A DNA stretch of 64,000 bases. Source: JACVRW01 sp963751105 (GTDB lineage Bacteria > Actinomycetota > Thermoleophilia > Solirubrobacterales > Thermoleophilaceae). The stretch covers positions 558,001 through 622,000 of the forward strand of contig CAVVTG010000001.1 in assembly GCA_963751105.1 (NCBI GenBank), given 5' to 3'. Position numbers and translations under genes: made by a program. Shown here one piece after another: positions 42,283-51,083 of the stretch. The notes under the pieces are model-generated. The model ran no database searches, was not told the DNA's origin, and worked only from the letters and a program-made list of their open reading frames with translations. Every line of letters begins with the position of its first letter. Within the stretch, counting starts at the first letter, position 1.

Positions 42283-43071
42283 ATGAGCGGGCCGGCCAGA
42301 GCGGTGCTGCCGGGTGAGCGGCGACGCCTCATCGGGGAGCGCCTGCGAGACCAGGGCAGCGTGTCGGTGGCGGCGCTCGAGGCGGAGTTCGGGATCTCGC
42401 CGATGACCGCGCGCCGCGACCTGGTGGAGCTCGAGCGCCAGGGAGTGGCCCGGCGCACGCACGGCGGGGCGATCCTGCCGGGGATGTCGAGCCACGAGGA
42501 CTCGTTCTTCAAGCGGCTCGAGGTGGCCGTGGAGGAGAAGGAGCGGCTGGCCAACGCCGCTGTGGCTCAGGTCTCTCCCGGCGATGCCGTGTTCGTGGAC
42601 TGCTCGACCACCGCCTACTTCACCGCTCGCAGGCTGGTGCGCGAGAACTTCCGCTGCACCCTGCTGACCAACGCAGTGCCGGTGATGGACCTCGTCTGCG
42701 AGTCCGACGCTCCGCAGGTCGAGTTGATCGGGATGGGCGGGACTCTGCGCCGGCTCACGCGCTCGTTCGTCGGACCCCAGGCCGTGGCTGGAATAGAGGC
42801 GCACTTCGCCGACCAGGCGATCTTCTCGGTCGCCGGGCTCACCGACGACGGGCACCTCACCGATCCCGACCCGCTCGAGGCGGAGATCAAGCGCACCATG
42901 ATCCGCCGGGCCCGGCGCACCATCCTGCTGGTGGACGACTCGAAGTTCGACCGCGCGGCGCTGTCGGTGATCGTCGACGCAACCGAGGTGCACGTGATCT
43001 TCGCTGCCGGAGCGACCGAACGCTCCTTGGCCGGTCTGCGCCGGGCGGGAGTGGACGTGAAGCCGGTCTAG
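42283..43071 (+). CDS. DeoR-family regulator of the rhamnose locus
   Basis: 262 aa from ATG 42283. DeoR helix-turn-helix at about residues 10-65 (RRLIGERLRDQGSVSVAALE, EFGISPMTARRDLVELERQG, RTHGGAI). The C-terminal sugar-phosphate sensor domain has FVDCSTTAYFTARRLV and LLTNAVPVMDLV and the late VDDSKFDRAAL. By family rule it would repress the operon until a phosphorylated intermediate of rhamnose breakdown binds. A TTG at 42223 upstream is less likely because it lies before the promoter. Confidence 0.9.
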   Translation: MSGPARAVLPGERRRLIGERLRDQGSVSVAALEAEFGISPMTARRDLVELERQGVARRTHGGAILPGMSSHEDSFFKRLEVAVEEKERLANAAVAQVSPGDAVFVDCSTTAYFTARRLVRENFRCTLLTNAVPVMDLVCESDAPQVELIGMGGTLRRLTRSFVGPQAVAGIEAHFADQAIFSVAGLTDDGHLTDPDPLEAEIKRTMIRRARRTILLVDDSKFDRAALSVIVDATEVHVIFAAGATERSLAGLRRAGVDVKPV

Positions 43072-43092
43072 GCTCTGTGCGGCCCTGTGCGC

Positions 43093-43121
43093 TTGACTGA
43101 TCGAACGTGATTGTTTATGTT
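43093..43121 (+). promoter_or_regulatory. Promoter of the rhamnose uptake and catabolism operon
   Basis: TTGACT (43093-43098), exact 17-base spacer, TATGTT (43116-43121): the best sigma-70 promoter in the window. CTGATCGA (43097-43104) overlaps the -35, and CGAAC (43103-43107) / GTTCG (43119-43123) form a wider inverted repeat across the promoter. This matches the site before the DeoR gene and suggests direct repression. Confidence 0.8.
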
Positions 43122-43153
43122 CGCGGCTCCAAGCGAGAGGGGAGCTGAGGGAG

Positions 43154-44650
43154 CTGGAACAGAGCCTGCTCGAGCTGCGCGACGCGAGCAAGAGCTACGG
43201 AGCCGTGCGCGCGCTCCGCCACGGCAACATCTCCCTGCGCTCCGGCGAGGTGCGAGCCCTCGTGGGCGAGAACGGAGCCGGAAAGTCGACGCTCGTCAAG
43301 GTCCTCGGCGGCGTGGTGCGGCCCGATGACGGCGAGGTGCTGGTCGACGGCGAGGCGCGCACCTTCCACAGCCCGGTCGACGCCCGCAACGTCGGCGTCG
43401 TCGTGATCTACCAGGAGCCGACGCTCTTCCCTGACCTCTCGGTCGCCGAGAACGTGGTGATGGGCCGGCACCCACTCGGTGCACTCCACCGCATCGACCG
43501 GGCCGCCATGCACGCCGAGGTCGAGGAGCTGCTCGAGCGGCTCGGAGTGGGCCTCTCCGCCGACCGCCTCGTGCGCGGGCTGTCGATCGCCGATCAGCAG
43601 ATCGTCGAGATCGCCAAGGCGCTCTCCTTCGACGCTCGCATCCTGATCATGGACGAGCCCACCGCGGCGCTGTCCGGACCGGAGGTTGAGCGGCTCTTCG
43701 GAGTCGTGCGCACGCTGCGTGACCAGGGCTCGGCCGTGCTGTTCATCTCGCACCGGCTCGAGGAGGTGTTCGAGCTCTGCGACACCGTCACGGTGATGCG
43801 CGACGGCGAGGTCGTCGAGGACACGCCGATCGCCGAGACGACGCCGGACCAGACCGTCACGCGCATGGTGGGCCGTGAGCTGAGCACGCTGTTCCCGAAG
43901 CAGGCTGCGGAGATCGGAGCGCCCGTTCTGCAGGTGCAGCGGCTCACCCGCGAAGGGGTGTTCTTCGACGTCAGCTTCGAGGTGCGCAGCGGTGAGATCG
44001 TGGCGCTGGCCGGGCTGGTGGGCGCGGGCCGCAGCGAAGTGGCGCGCGCGATCTTCGGCATCGACCGCGCCGACGCCGGCCAGGTGGTGATCGACGGGGA
44101 GAAGCTGCCCGCAGGACGCCCGCTCGCCGCCATGCGCGCGGGCATGGCGCTCGTCCCGGAGGACCGGCGCCTGCAGGGCCTGGTGATGGACCTGTCGATC
44201 ACGCGCAACGCCACGCTCACGCGCATCCGTGCGCTCGCGCGGCTCGGTCTGATCCGTGCCGGCGCCGAGAACCGCCTGGCGAGCGAATGGGCCGAGCGGC
44301 TGAGGCTCAAGTTCCATCGCCTCGACGACCCCGTGGGCTTTCTCTCCGGGGGCAACCAGCAGAAGGTCGTGCTCGCCAAGTGGCTCGCGACGGAACCCAA
44401 GGCTCTGATCGTGGACGAGCCCACGCGCGGCATCGACGTGGGCACCAAGGCGGAGGTCCACGCGCTGATGAGCGAGCTGGCCGGCCGCGGTGTCGCGGTG
44501 CTGATGATCTCGAGCGAGCTGCCTGAGGTGCTCGGGATGGCCGACCGCGTGCTCGTGATGCACGAGGGCCGCCTGACCGAGGAGCTCAGCCGCGACGAGG
44601 CGGACGAGGAGAACGTGATCCGCGCGGCCACCGGAGTGAGGGCGGCGTGA
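43154..44650 (+). CDS. Sugar ABC transporter ATP-binding protein, double domain (RhaT-like)
   Basis: 498 aa, two ATPase domains. Domain 1: Walker A GENGAGKSTLVK, LSIADQQIVEIAKAL, Walker B ILIMDEPTAALS. Domain 2 (from about 260): GLVGAGRSEVARAIF, signature LSGGNQQKVVLAKWL, Walker B ALIVDEPTRGIDVGTK. Domain 1 needs the residues ELRDASKSYGAVRALR, but no ATG, GTG or TTG exists in frame before GTG 43205. A CTG at 43154 with GAGGGGAG 9 bases upstream fits best, making this a likely non-standard start. Confidence 0.92.
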   Translation: MEQSLLELRDASKSYGAVRALRHGNISLRSGEVRALVGENGAGKSTLVKVLGGVVRPDDGEVLVDGEARTFHSPVDARNVGVVVIYQEPTLFPDLSVAENVVMGRHPLGALHRIDRAAMHAEVEELLERLGVGLSADRLVRGLSIADQQIVEIAKALSFDARILIMDEPTAALSGPEVERLFGVVRTLRDQGSAVLFISHRLEEVFELCDTVTVMRDGEVVEDTPIAETTPDQTVTRMVGRELSTLFPKQAAEIGAPVLQVQRLTREGVFFDVSFEVRSGEIVALAGLVGAGRSEVARAIFGIDRADAGQVVIDGEKLPAGRPLAAMRAGMALVPEDRRLQGLVMDLSITRNATLTRIRALARLGLIRAGAENRLASEWAERLRLKFHRLDDPVGFLSGGNQQKVVLAKWLATEPKALIVDEPTRGIDVGTKAEVHALMSELAGRGVAVLMISSELPEVLGMADRVLVMHEGRLTEELSRDEADEENVIRAATGVRAA

Positions 44651-45681
44651 GCACGGAGGCCGTCGCCACGGCCGAGGAGCCCAGAGCCGGCCGCCTGGCC
44701 GAGCGGGTGCTGCGCATCCGTGAGCTCGGCATCATCGGCGCGCTTGCTCTCCTGATCGCGGTGACCGCGATCCTCGAGCCGCGCTTCATCGAGGCCGACT
44801 CCCTCCGCAATCTCGCGCTCAACGCCTCGATCCTCGCGATCCTCGCCGTCGGCCAGACGCTCGTGATCATCACGCGCAACGTCGACCTCTCCACGGGCTC
44901 GGTGCTCGGCCTGAGCGCGTTCCTCGCCGGCGATCTCCTTTCCGAGAACCCCGGCATGGCCCTCCCGCTGGTCTTCCTGCTGGGCATCGCGCTCGGCGCT
45001 GCCTGCGGCCTGTTCAACGGGATCCTCGTCACCTGGGGACAGGTCCCGGCACTCGTGGTCACGCTCGGCACGCTCTACGCCTTCCGGGGGATCGCCTTCC
45101 TCTGGACCGACGGCCGCCAGGTGAACGCAGAGACGCTGCCCGACTCGTTCCTCGACATCGGCAGCGAGTCGATCGCGGGCGTGCCGATTCTCGTCCTGAT
45201 CGCGCTGGCGATCGTGCTCGTGGTCGGGCAGTGGCTGCGCGACTACCGGACCGGGCGCGAGCTCTATGCGATCGGTTCCAATCCCGAGGGGGCGCGCCTG
45301 GCCGGTGTGCGCTCGGGCCGGCGTGTGCTGATCGCCTTCGTGCTCGCCGGGGCGCTTTCGGGGCTTGGGGGCGTGCTGTTCACCGCCCGCTTCGGCACCG
45401 TGGACGCCACCGCCGGCGTGGGCTACGAGCTGACCGTGATCGCGGCCGCGGTGGTCGGCGGGGTGGCCATCTTCGGCGGCACGGGCAGCGTGTACGGCGC
45501 CGCTCTGGGGGCGCTCCTGCTCGGCACGATCACTTCATCGCTGATCGTGCTGCGCATCGAGGCCTTCTGGCAGCAGGCGGCCATCGGCGCCCTGCTCCTG
45601 CTCGCCATCGCGCTCGACCGGCTGCTCGCGGTGCGTGTGGACGCCAGGCTGCGAAGAAGGAGCGCGAGACGTGCCGACTGA
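44647..45681 (+). CDS. Sugar ABC transporter permease (RhaP-like)
   Basis: 344 aa, about 8-10 transmembrane helices, in the RbsC/AraH family. Family marks: LVIITRNVDLSTGSVLGLSA and the late VVGGVAIFGGTGSVYGAALG. GTG overlaps the ATPase stop by 4 bases. It forms the membrane channel with the second permease. Confidence 0.93.
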   Translation: MSTEAVATAEEPRAGRLAERVLRIRELGIIGALALLIAVTAILEPRFIEADSLRNLALNASILAILAVGQTLVIITRNVDLSTGSVLGLSAFLAGDLLSENPGMALPLVFLLGIALGAACGLFNGILVTWGQVPALVVTLGTLYAFRGIAFLWTDGRQVNAETLPDSFLDIGSESIAGVPILVLIALAIVLVVGQWLRDYRTGRELYAIGSNPEGARLAGVRSGRRVLIAFVLAGALSGLGGVLFTARFGTVDATAGVGYELTVIAAAVVGGVAIFGGTGSVYGAALGALLLGTITSSLIVLRIEAFWQQAAIGALLLLAIALDRLLAVRVDARLRRRSARRAD

Positions 45682-46714
45682 GGTGGCCACACCTCGTAGC
45701 GCGCCCTCGGCGGCCGCCCTGGATTGGCGCCGGCTCCTGGGACGCTGGGAGACTCTGCTCGTCGGCCTGCTGGTGGTGCTCGTCATCGTGGGGCAGTCGA
45801 TCTCGTCCGAGTTCCTGACGGCCGACTCCTTCACCACCGGCTCACTCGACCTGTCCGAGATCGCGTTGATGGCGCTCCCGCTCGCGCTCGTGATCATCGC
45901 CGCCGAGATCGACCTCTCGGTCGCCTCGGTGATGGCCCTCTCGAGCGCGGTGATGGCCTACCTGTGGGACAGCGGCCAGCCGGTCGAGTTCATCATCCCC
46001 ATCTGCGTCCTGGTGGGCGCGCTGTGCGGCGCCTTCAACGGCGTGCTGGTAACGCGCCTCGGACTGCCCTCGCTGGCGGTCACGATCGGGACGCTCGCGC
46101 TGTTTCGTGGGCTCGCATTCGTGGTCATCGGCGACGAGTCCGTGACCGACTTCCCGGCCACATGGACCGACCTCGCCTTCGGAAACTTCGCCGGCACCGC
46201 GATTCCCAACACGATCGTCCTGTTCGCGCTGTTCGCCGCCGCCTTCGCCGTGCTGCTGCACGCCACGCCCTTCGGCCGCTCGATCTACGCGATCGGCGCG
46301 AACGAGGAAGCGGCCTACTTCTCCGGCCTGCGCGTGAAGCGCGTGAAGCTGATCCTGTTCATCCTCGCGGGCGCGATCGCCGGCCTGGCCGGGGTCATCA
46401 TCTCGCTGCGCAACTCCACCGCCGCCGCGAACGTCGGCCAAGGCTTCGAGCTCACGGTCGTCACCGCGGTGCTGCTGGGCGGCGTGTCCATCTTCGGCGG
46501 CCGCGGCACCATCGTGGGCGTCATCCTCGCCCTGTTCCTGCTCGGCGGCATCCAGAAGGCACTGCTGCTGAGCGAGTCACTTTCGTCGTACTGGGTCCAG
46601 ATCGTGACCGGAGCCCTGCTGATCGGCTCCGTCCTCGGGCCCAACCTCGCCCGTCGCGTCACCGAAGCCCGGAGGCGCAGATCACATCCACTCCTGGAGG
46701 AGGAGGGACCATGA
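45671..46714 (+). CDS. Sugar ABC transporter permease (RhaQ-like)
   Basis: 347 aa paralogue of the previous permease, again with ALVIIAAEIDLSVASVMALS and LLGGVSIFGGRGTIVGVILA. GTG 45671 is chosen and lies inside the end of the previous gene (11-base overlap). Two different permeases in tandem are typical of the rhamnose transporter RhaSTPQ. Confidence 0.92.
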   Translation: MPTEVATPRSAPSAAALDWRRLLGRWETLLVGLLVVLVIVGQSISSEFLTADSFTTGSLDLSEIALMALPLALVIIAAEIDLSVASVMALSSAVMAYLWDSGQPVEFIIPICVLVGALCGAFNGVLVTRLGLPSLAVTIGTLALFRGLAFVVIGDESVTDFPATWTDLAFGNFAGTAIPNTIVLFALFAAAFAVLLHATPFGRSIYAIGANEEAAYFSGLRVKRVKLILFILAGAIAGLAGVIISLRNSTAAANVGQGFELTVVTAVLLGGVSIFGGRGTIVGVILALFLLGGIQKALLLSESLSSYWVQIVTGALLIGSVLGPNLARRVTEARRRRSHPLLEEEGP

Positions 46715-47796
46715 AGTCAAGAAGTCCGCACGCCCTGCGCGTGCTGCTCGCTGCACTCGCCATCTTGGTGGCGCTCGCCTTCGTCGCCTGCGGTGAGACG
46801 CAGGACGACGAGGAAGGCTCGGACGGAGGATCGTCGGCCGCCCAGGAGGGCAGCGCCGATCCGAAGGCCGAGATCAAGCAGGGGATCAAGACGGTCTCGA
46901 TCCCGAAACAGCTCGGCAACCCTTACGAGGAGTTCGAGCACTCGGGAGTGGATGAGGCCTTGGAGGAGCTCGGCGGCTCCAACCGAATCAACGGCCCGAC
47001 GGACGCCGGCGCCGCGACTCAGATCCCGATCATCAACGCCGCCGTTCAGCAGGACGTCGACTCGATCATCATCGCGGGCAACGACCCCGATGCCGTGGCG
47101 CCGGCGCTCAAGCAGGCCGCTCAGCGCGACGTGAAGATCGTGGCGATGGACTCCGACGTGGCTCCGGACGCGCGCAGCGTGTTCGTCAACCAGGTGACGA
47201 CCGATCTCGTGGGCAAGAATCAGGTCGAGTCGATCGCCAAGCAGATCGGCAACAAGGGTGAGATCGCGATTCTGTCCGCCACGGCCAACGCGACCAACCA
47301 GAACGCCTGGATCGAGGTGATGAAGGAGACGCTGAAGGATCCGAAGTACAAGGACATCAAGCTCGTGAAGGTCGCGTACGGCGACGACGACGATCAGAAG
47401 TCGTTCCAGGAGACCCAGGGGCTTCTGCAGGCTTACCCGAACCTCAAGGGCATCATCTCGCCAACGACGGTGGGTGTGGCTGCAGCCGCGCGCTACCTGT
47501 CGACCTCGCCGCAGAAGGGCGAGGTCAAGCTCACCGGGCTCGGTTTCCCGAACCAGATGCGCAAGTTCGTCAAGGACGGCACCGTCGAGGAGTTCCAGCT
47601 CTGGGTGCCCAAGGACGTCGGCTACCTGGCCGGCCAGGCGGCGGCCGCGCTCGTGTCCGGGCGCATCACCGGCAAGGAGGGTGAGAAGTTCGAGGCAGGC
47701 AGGCTGGGCGAGTACACGATCGGCGCCGACGGCGAGATCGTGCTCGGTCCTCTGACGACGTTCAACAAGGGCAACATCGACGATTACGACTTCTGA
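46711..47796 (+). CDS. Sugar-binding lipoprotein of the ABC transporter (RhaS-like)
   Basis: 361 aa. Lipoprotein signal ending LVALAFVAC (Cys at about 27), then an acidic, Ser/Gly-rich linker and a periplasmic-binding fold of the RbsB/LacI type: VSIPKQLGNPYEEFEHSGVD, DSIIIAGNDPDAVAPALKQA, KIVAMDSDVAPDARSVFVNQ and ISPTTVGVAAAARYL. Anchored outside the membrane and delivers rhamnose to the permeases. Strong ribosome site GGAGGAGGAGG. Confidence 0.93.
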   Translation: MKSRSPHALRVLLAALAILVALAFVACGETQDDEEGSDGGSSAAQEGSADPKAEIKQGIKTVSIPKQLGNPYEEFEHSGVDEALEELGGSNRINGPTDAGAATQIPIINAAVQQDVDSIIIAGNDPDAVAPALKQAAQRDVKIVAMDSDVAPDARSVFVNQVTTDLVGKNQVESIAKQIGNKGEIAILSATANATNQNAWIEVMKETLKDPKYKDIKLVKVAYGDDDDQKSFQETQGLLQAYPNLKGIISPTTVGVAAAARYLSTSPQKGEVKLTGLGFPNQMRKFVKDGTVEEFQLWVPKDVGYLAGQAAAALVSGRITGKEGEKFEAGRLGEYTIGADGEIVLGPLTTFNKGNIDDYDF

Positions 47797-47800
47797 GTCG

Positions 47801-49276
47801 ATGACCGTCACCGGACCCGAGACCCCAGGGACCGGCTCGGCTCCCCGACCTGCGCCGCGGGCGCGGGTCGGGGTGTTCGGGATCGGGCTCGAGGCCTACT
47901 GGCCGCAGTTCGACGGCTTGCTGGAGCGAATCGAGGGCTACCAGCGGCGCGTCGAGCAGCGGGTCGGCGATCTCGGGGCCGAAGTGGTGTCGGCCGGGCT
48001 GGTCGACACCGCGCCGAAGGCGCGGGCAGCGGGCGACGAGTTCGCCGCGGCGCAGGTCGACCTCGTCCTCTGCCACGCCGTGACGTATGCCACCTCGAGC
48101 CAGGTGCTGCCCGCCCTGCAGGCGGCCAAGGCGCCGGTGGTGCTGCTGGGGCTCCAGCCCAGCGCCAGCCTCGACTACGCCGAGACCGGCACGGGTGAGT
48201 GGCTCGCGAACTGCGCGGCCTGCTGCGTGCCGGAGATCGCCGGGGCCTGCACACGGGCCGGTATCCCCTACGACACCGTCGCCGGCACGATCGACGGCGA
48301 CGAGCGGGCCTGGGGCAAGATCGCGGCCTGGGTCCGCGCCGCGGGCGCCGCCCGCGAGCTGCGCCGCGCCCGGATCGGCTTTCTAGGGCACACCTATCCA
48401 GGCATGCTCGACCTCTACACCGACTTCACCGCGGTCCACGCCCAGACCGGCGCCCACGTGGAAGTGCTCGAGATCGACGACCTCGCCGCCCGGGTCGCAG
48501 CGGTGAGCGGGGAGGAGACGCGGGCGAAGATCGGGGAGATCGAGGCGACCTTCGACGTCGCCGATCCCTCCTCCGATCCGATCGCCGCGCCGATCGAGTC
48601 CGAGCAGATGGACTGGGCCGCGCGGGTGGCCGTGGGCCTCGACAAGCTCGCCGCGGACTTCGACCTGCAGGCCCTCACCTACTACTACCGCGGGCTCGAC
48701 GGGAACGAGGCGGAGCGCCTGGGGGCGGGCGTGATCGTGGGTAATTCCCTGCTCACCGCGCGCGGGATCCCCACCGCGGGCGAGGGCGACCTCAAGACCA
48801 ACCTCGCCCAGCTGATTCTCGACCGGCTGCGGGCGGGCGGCTCCTACACGGAGTTCTACGCACTCGACTTCCAGGACGATTTCGTCCTAATGGGCCACGA
48901 CGGCCCGATGCACACCGCCATCGCCGAGGGCCGGCCCACGCTGCGCTCGCTGAAGCTCTACCACGGCAAGCGGGGGGCTGGCCTGTCGGTGGAGGCCGAG
49001 GTTCGTCATGGGCCGGTCACCATCGTCGGCTGCACCCAGACTGCCGAGGGCCGGCTCAAGCTGATCGCCGGCGAGGGTGAGTCGGTGCCGGGCGAGACCT
49101 TCCGGATCGGCAACACGAACTCGCGCCTGGTGTTCGGCCTGAAGCCGGCCGAGTTCTTCGAGGCGTGGTGCGCGGAGGGCCCGACTCATCACGTGGCCCT
49201 CGGCGTGGGCCACGTGGCGGCTGAGGTGCGCCGGGTGGCGTCGATCCTCGATCTGCCGTACGCCGAGGTCGGCTGA
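47801..49276 (+). CDS. L-fucose/L-arabinose isomerase-like protein
   Basis: 491 aa of the COG2407 group: RVGVFGIGLEAYWPQFDGLL at the start, VDLVLCHAVTYATSSQVLPA, RIGFLGHTYPGMLDLYTDFT, then KTNLAQLILDRLRAGGSYTE and HHVALGVGHVAAEVRR at the end. The related isomerases use Mn with two Glu and one Asp or His. Its sugar is not certain: a dedicated RhaI-type isomerase is also in the operon. It may be a second isomerase for fucose or lyxose, or may have another role in rhamnose breakdown. Confidence 0.82.
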   Translation: MTVTGPETPGTGSAPRPAPRARVGVFGIGLEAYWPQFDGLLERIEGYQRRVEQRVGDLGAEVVSAGLVDTAPKARAAGDEFAAAQVDLVLCHAVTYATSSQVLPALQAAKAPVVLLGLQPSASLDYAETGTGEWLANCAACCVPEIAGACTRAGIPYDTVAGTIDGDERAWGKIAAWVRAAGAARELRRARIGFLGHTYPGMLDLYTDFTAVHAQTGAHVEVLEIDDLAARVAAVSGEETRAKIGEIEATFDVADPSSDPIAAPIESEQMDWAARVAVGLDKLAADFDLQALTYYYRGLDGNEAERLGAGVIVGNSLLTARGIPTAGEGDLKTNLAQLILDRLRAGGSYTEFYALDFQDDFVLMGHDGPMHTAIAEGRPTLRSLKLYHGKRGAGLSVEAEVRHGPVTIVGCTQTAEGRLKLIAGEGESVPGETFRIGNTNSRLVFGLKPAEFFEAWCAEGPTHHVALGVGHVAAEVRRVASILDLPYAEVG

Positions 49277-49596
49277 TGGAGCGCGTCTGCTTCCTGCTGC
49301 GCGTGCGCGCAGACCGCCTGGACGAATACCGGGCGCGGCACCGCGCGGTGTGGGAGGAGATGCTCGACGCCCTTCGCGAGACCGGCTGGCGCAACTACTC
49401 GCTGTTCCTGCGCGAGGACGGCCTGCTCGTCGGCTACCTCGAAACCGACGACTTCGAGGCCGCTCTGGCCGGAATGGATGGGCGCGAGGTGAACGCGCGC
49501 TGGCAGTCCGACATGGCGCCCTTCTTCGAGCTGCCGGGGGAGAGCCGGCCGGATACGGGGCTCGAACGCCTGGATGAGGTCTTCCATCTTGACTGA
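49276..49596 (+). CDS. rhaM: L-rhamnose mutarotase
   Basis: 106 aa, the RhaM/RhaU dimeric ferredoxin-like fold. ERVCFLLRVRADRLDEYRAR, then HRAVWEEMLDALRETGWRNY and NYSLFLREDGLLVGYLETDD contain the conserved His and Trp/Tyr residues. It converts alpha- and beta-rhamnose so the isomerase gets the right anomer. Start shares one base with the preceding stop. Confidence 0.94.
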   Translation: MERVCFLLRVRADRLDEYRARHRAVWEEMLDALRETGWRNYSLFLREDGLLVGYLETDDFEAALAGMDGREVNARWQSDMAPFFELPGESRPDTGLERLDEVFHLD

Positions 49597-51067
49597 GCGC
49601 GCCTTCGCGGCCATCGACCTGGGCGCCGAGAGCGGGCGCGTGGTGCTGGGCCGCCTGGACGGGGAACGGATGGAGCTCGAGCTCGTCCACCGCTTCGCCA
49701 ACGACCCGGTGCGCCTGCCCGACGGCCTCCGCTGGAATCTGCTGTCGCTGTTCGCCGAGGCCGGCAGGGGCCTCGCCATGGCCGCCGCGCGCACACCGTT
49801 GTCCGGTGTGGCCGTCGACGCCTGGGGCGTGGACTACGCCCTGCTCGACGAGCATGACCGGATGCTGGGCCTGCCCTTCCACTATCGCGACCGGCGCACT
49901 CGGGGGATGGTGGAGCGAGCGCACTCACGGGTGCCCCGGGACGAGCTGTACGCGACGACCGGCATACAGACGATGCCGATCAACACGATCTTCCAGCTGC
50001 TCGCCGACGAGGGCTCGGCCGCCCTCGCCGCCGCACGGCGCATCGCGCTCGTGCCCGACCTGCTGGGTCTTTGGCTCAGCGGAGAGCTGGCCAACGAGGT
50101 CACCGCCGCCTCCACGACGGGATTGCTCGACGCCCGTTCGGGCGGCTGGGCCCGCTCGCTGATCGAGCGGCTCGGGCTGCCGGCCGCACCGTTCGCCGGC
50201 GCGCCGGTCGAGGCGGGCACCGCGCTCGGCACCGTGTTGGGCCGGCACGGATGGGCTCCTGACGTTCCCGTTTACGCGACCGCCGGCCACGACACGGCTG
50301 CGGCCTTCGCCGCCGTGCCGTTCAGCAGTGGCCGGGCGGCGATCCTGTCCTCGGGGACCTGGTCGCTCCTCGGCCTGGAGCTCGACGAGCCGGTGCTGAG
50401 CGATCGCGCCGCAGGCTTCAACCTGACCAACGAGCGCGGTGTCGACGGGACGATTCGCCTGCTGCGGAACGTGATGGGCCTGTGGCTGGTGCAGGAGTGC
50501 CGGCGCCGCCTCGGTGGCGACTACGACGAGCTCAGCCGCCTGGCGGACGAGGCCGAGGGTGAGCTCGCGCTGTTCGACCCCGACCACGACTCGCTGCTGT
50601 CCCCCGACGACATGCCCGCTCAGATCGCCTCGCTCTGTCGAGAGTCGGGGCACGAGGCACCCACGGAGCCGGGTGCGATGGTGCGCTCGATCCTCACCTC
50701 GCTCGCCTGCAAGTACCGGCTGGTGATCGAGCGCCTCGAGCGGGTGACGGGCCGTGATGTCGAGGTCGTTCATCTGATCGGCGGCGGCGTGCGCAACGAG
50801 CTCCTGTGCCGCCTCACCGCGGACCTGACCGGACGGCCGTTGCTGGCCGGCCCCGTCGAGGCGACGGCGCTGGGCAACGTGCTCGTGCAGGCCCGCGCCG
50901 CGGGTGAGCTCGGTTCGCTCGAGGACATCAGGCGAGTGGCGGCCGCCTCGGCCGCGCCGGTGTCGTACGAGCCCGACGGGCGCCGCGACGAGGCCGATGC
51001 TCTCTACGCGCGCTTTCTCGAGACGACGGGCCTGGAAGTGGACGAGCCCGAGGCGGCGGCCGTATGA
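49574..51067 (+). CDS. rhaB: L-rhamnulokinase
   Basis: 497 aa FGGY kinase: phosphorylates L-rhamnulose to rhamnulose 1-phosphate. AFAAIDLGAESGRVVLGRLD (ATP site), VAVDAWGVDYALLDEHDRM, AGHDTAAAFAAVPF, ILSSGTWSLLGLELDEPV and HLIGGGVRNELLCRLTADLT are the diagnostic blocks. ATG 49574 overlaps the mutarotase by 23 bases; TTG 49589 gives a shorter overlap and is equally possible. Confidence 0.93.
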   Translation: MRSSILTERAFAAIDLGAESGRVVLGRLDGERMELELVHRFANDPVRLPDGLRWNLLSLFAEAGRGLAMAAARTPLSGVAVDAWGVDYALLDEHDRMLGLPFHYRDRRTRGMVERAHSRVPRDELYATTGIQTMPINTIFQLLADEGSAALAAARRIALVPDLLGLWLSGELANEVTAASTTGLLDARSGGWARSLIERLGLPAAPFAGAPVEAGTALGTVLGRHGWAPDVPVYATAGHDTAAAFAAVPFSSGRAAILSSGTWSLLGLELDEPVLSDRAAGFNLTNERGVDGTIRLLRNVMGLWLVQECRRRLGGDYDELSRLADEAEGELALFDPDHDSLLSPDDMPAQIASLCRESGHEAPTEPGAMVRSILTSLACKYRLVIERLERVTGRDVEVVHLIGGGVRNELLCRLTADLTGRPLLAGPVEATALGNVLVQARAAGELGSLEDIRRVAAASAAPVSYEPDGRRDEADALYARFLETTGLEVDEPEAAAV

Positions 51068-51083
51068 ACCAAGGAGCACCGCG

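Noticed and set aside
43205..43207. GTG 43205 as start of the transporter ATPase
   Set aside because: It would remove the first strand of the ATPase domain (ELRDASKSYGAV), which is conserved, and has no ribosome site.
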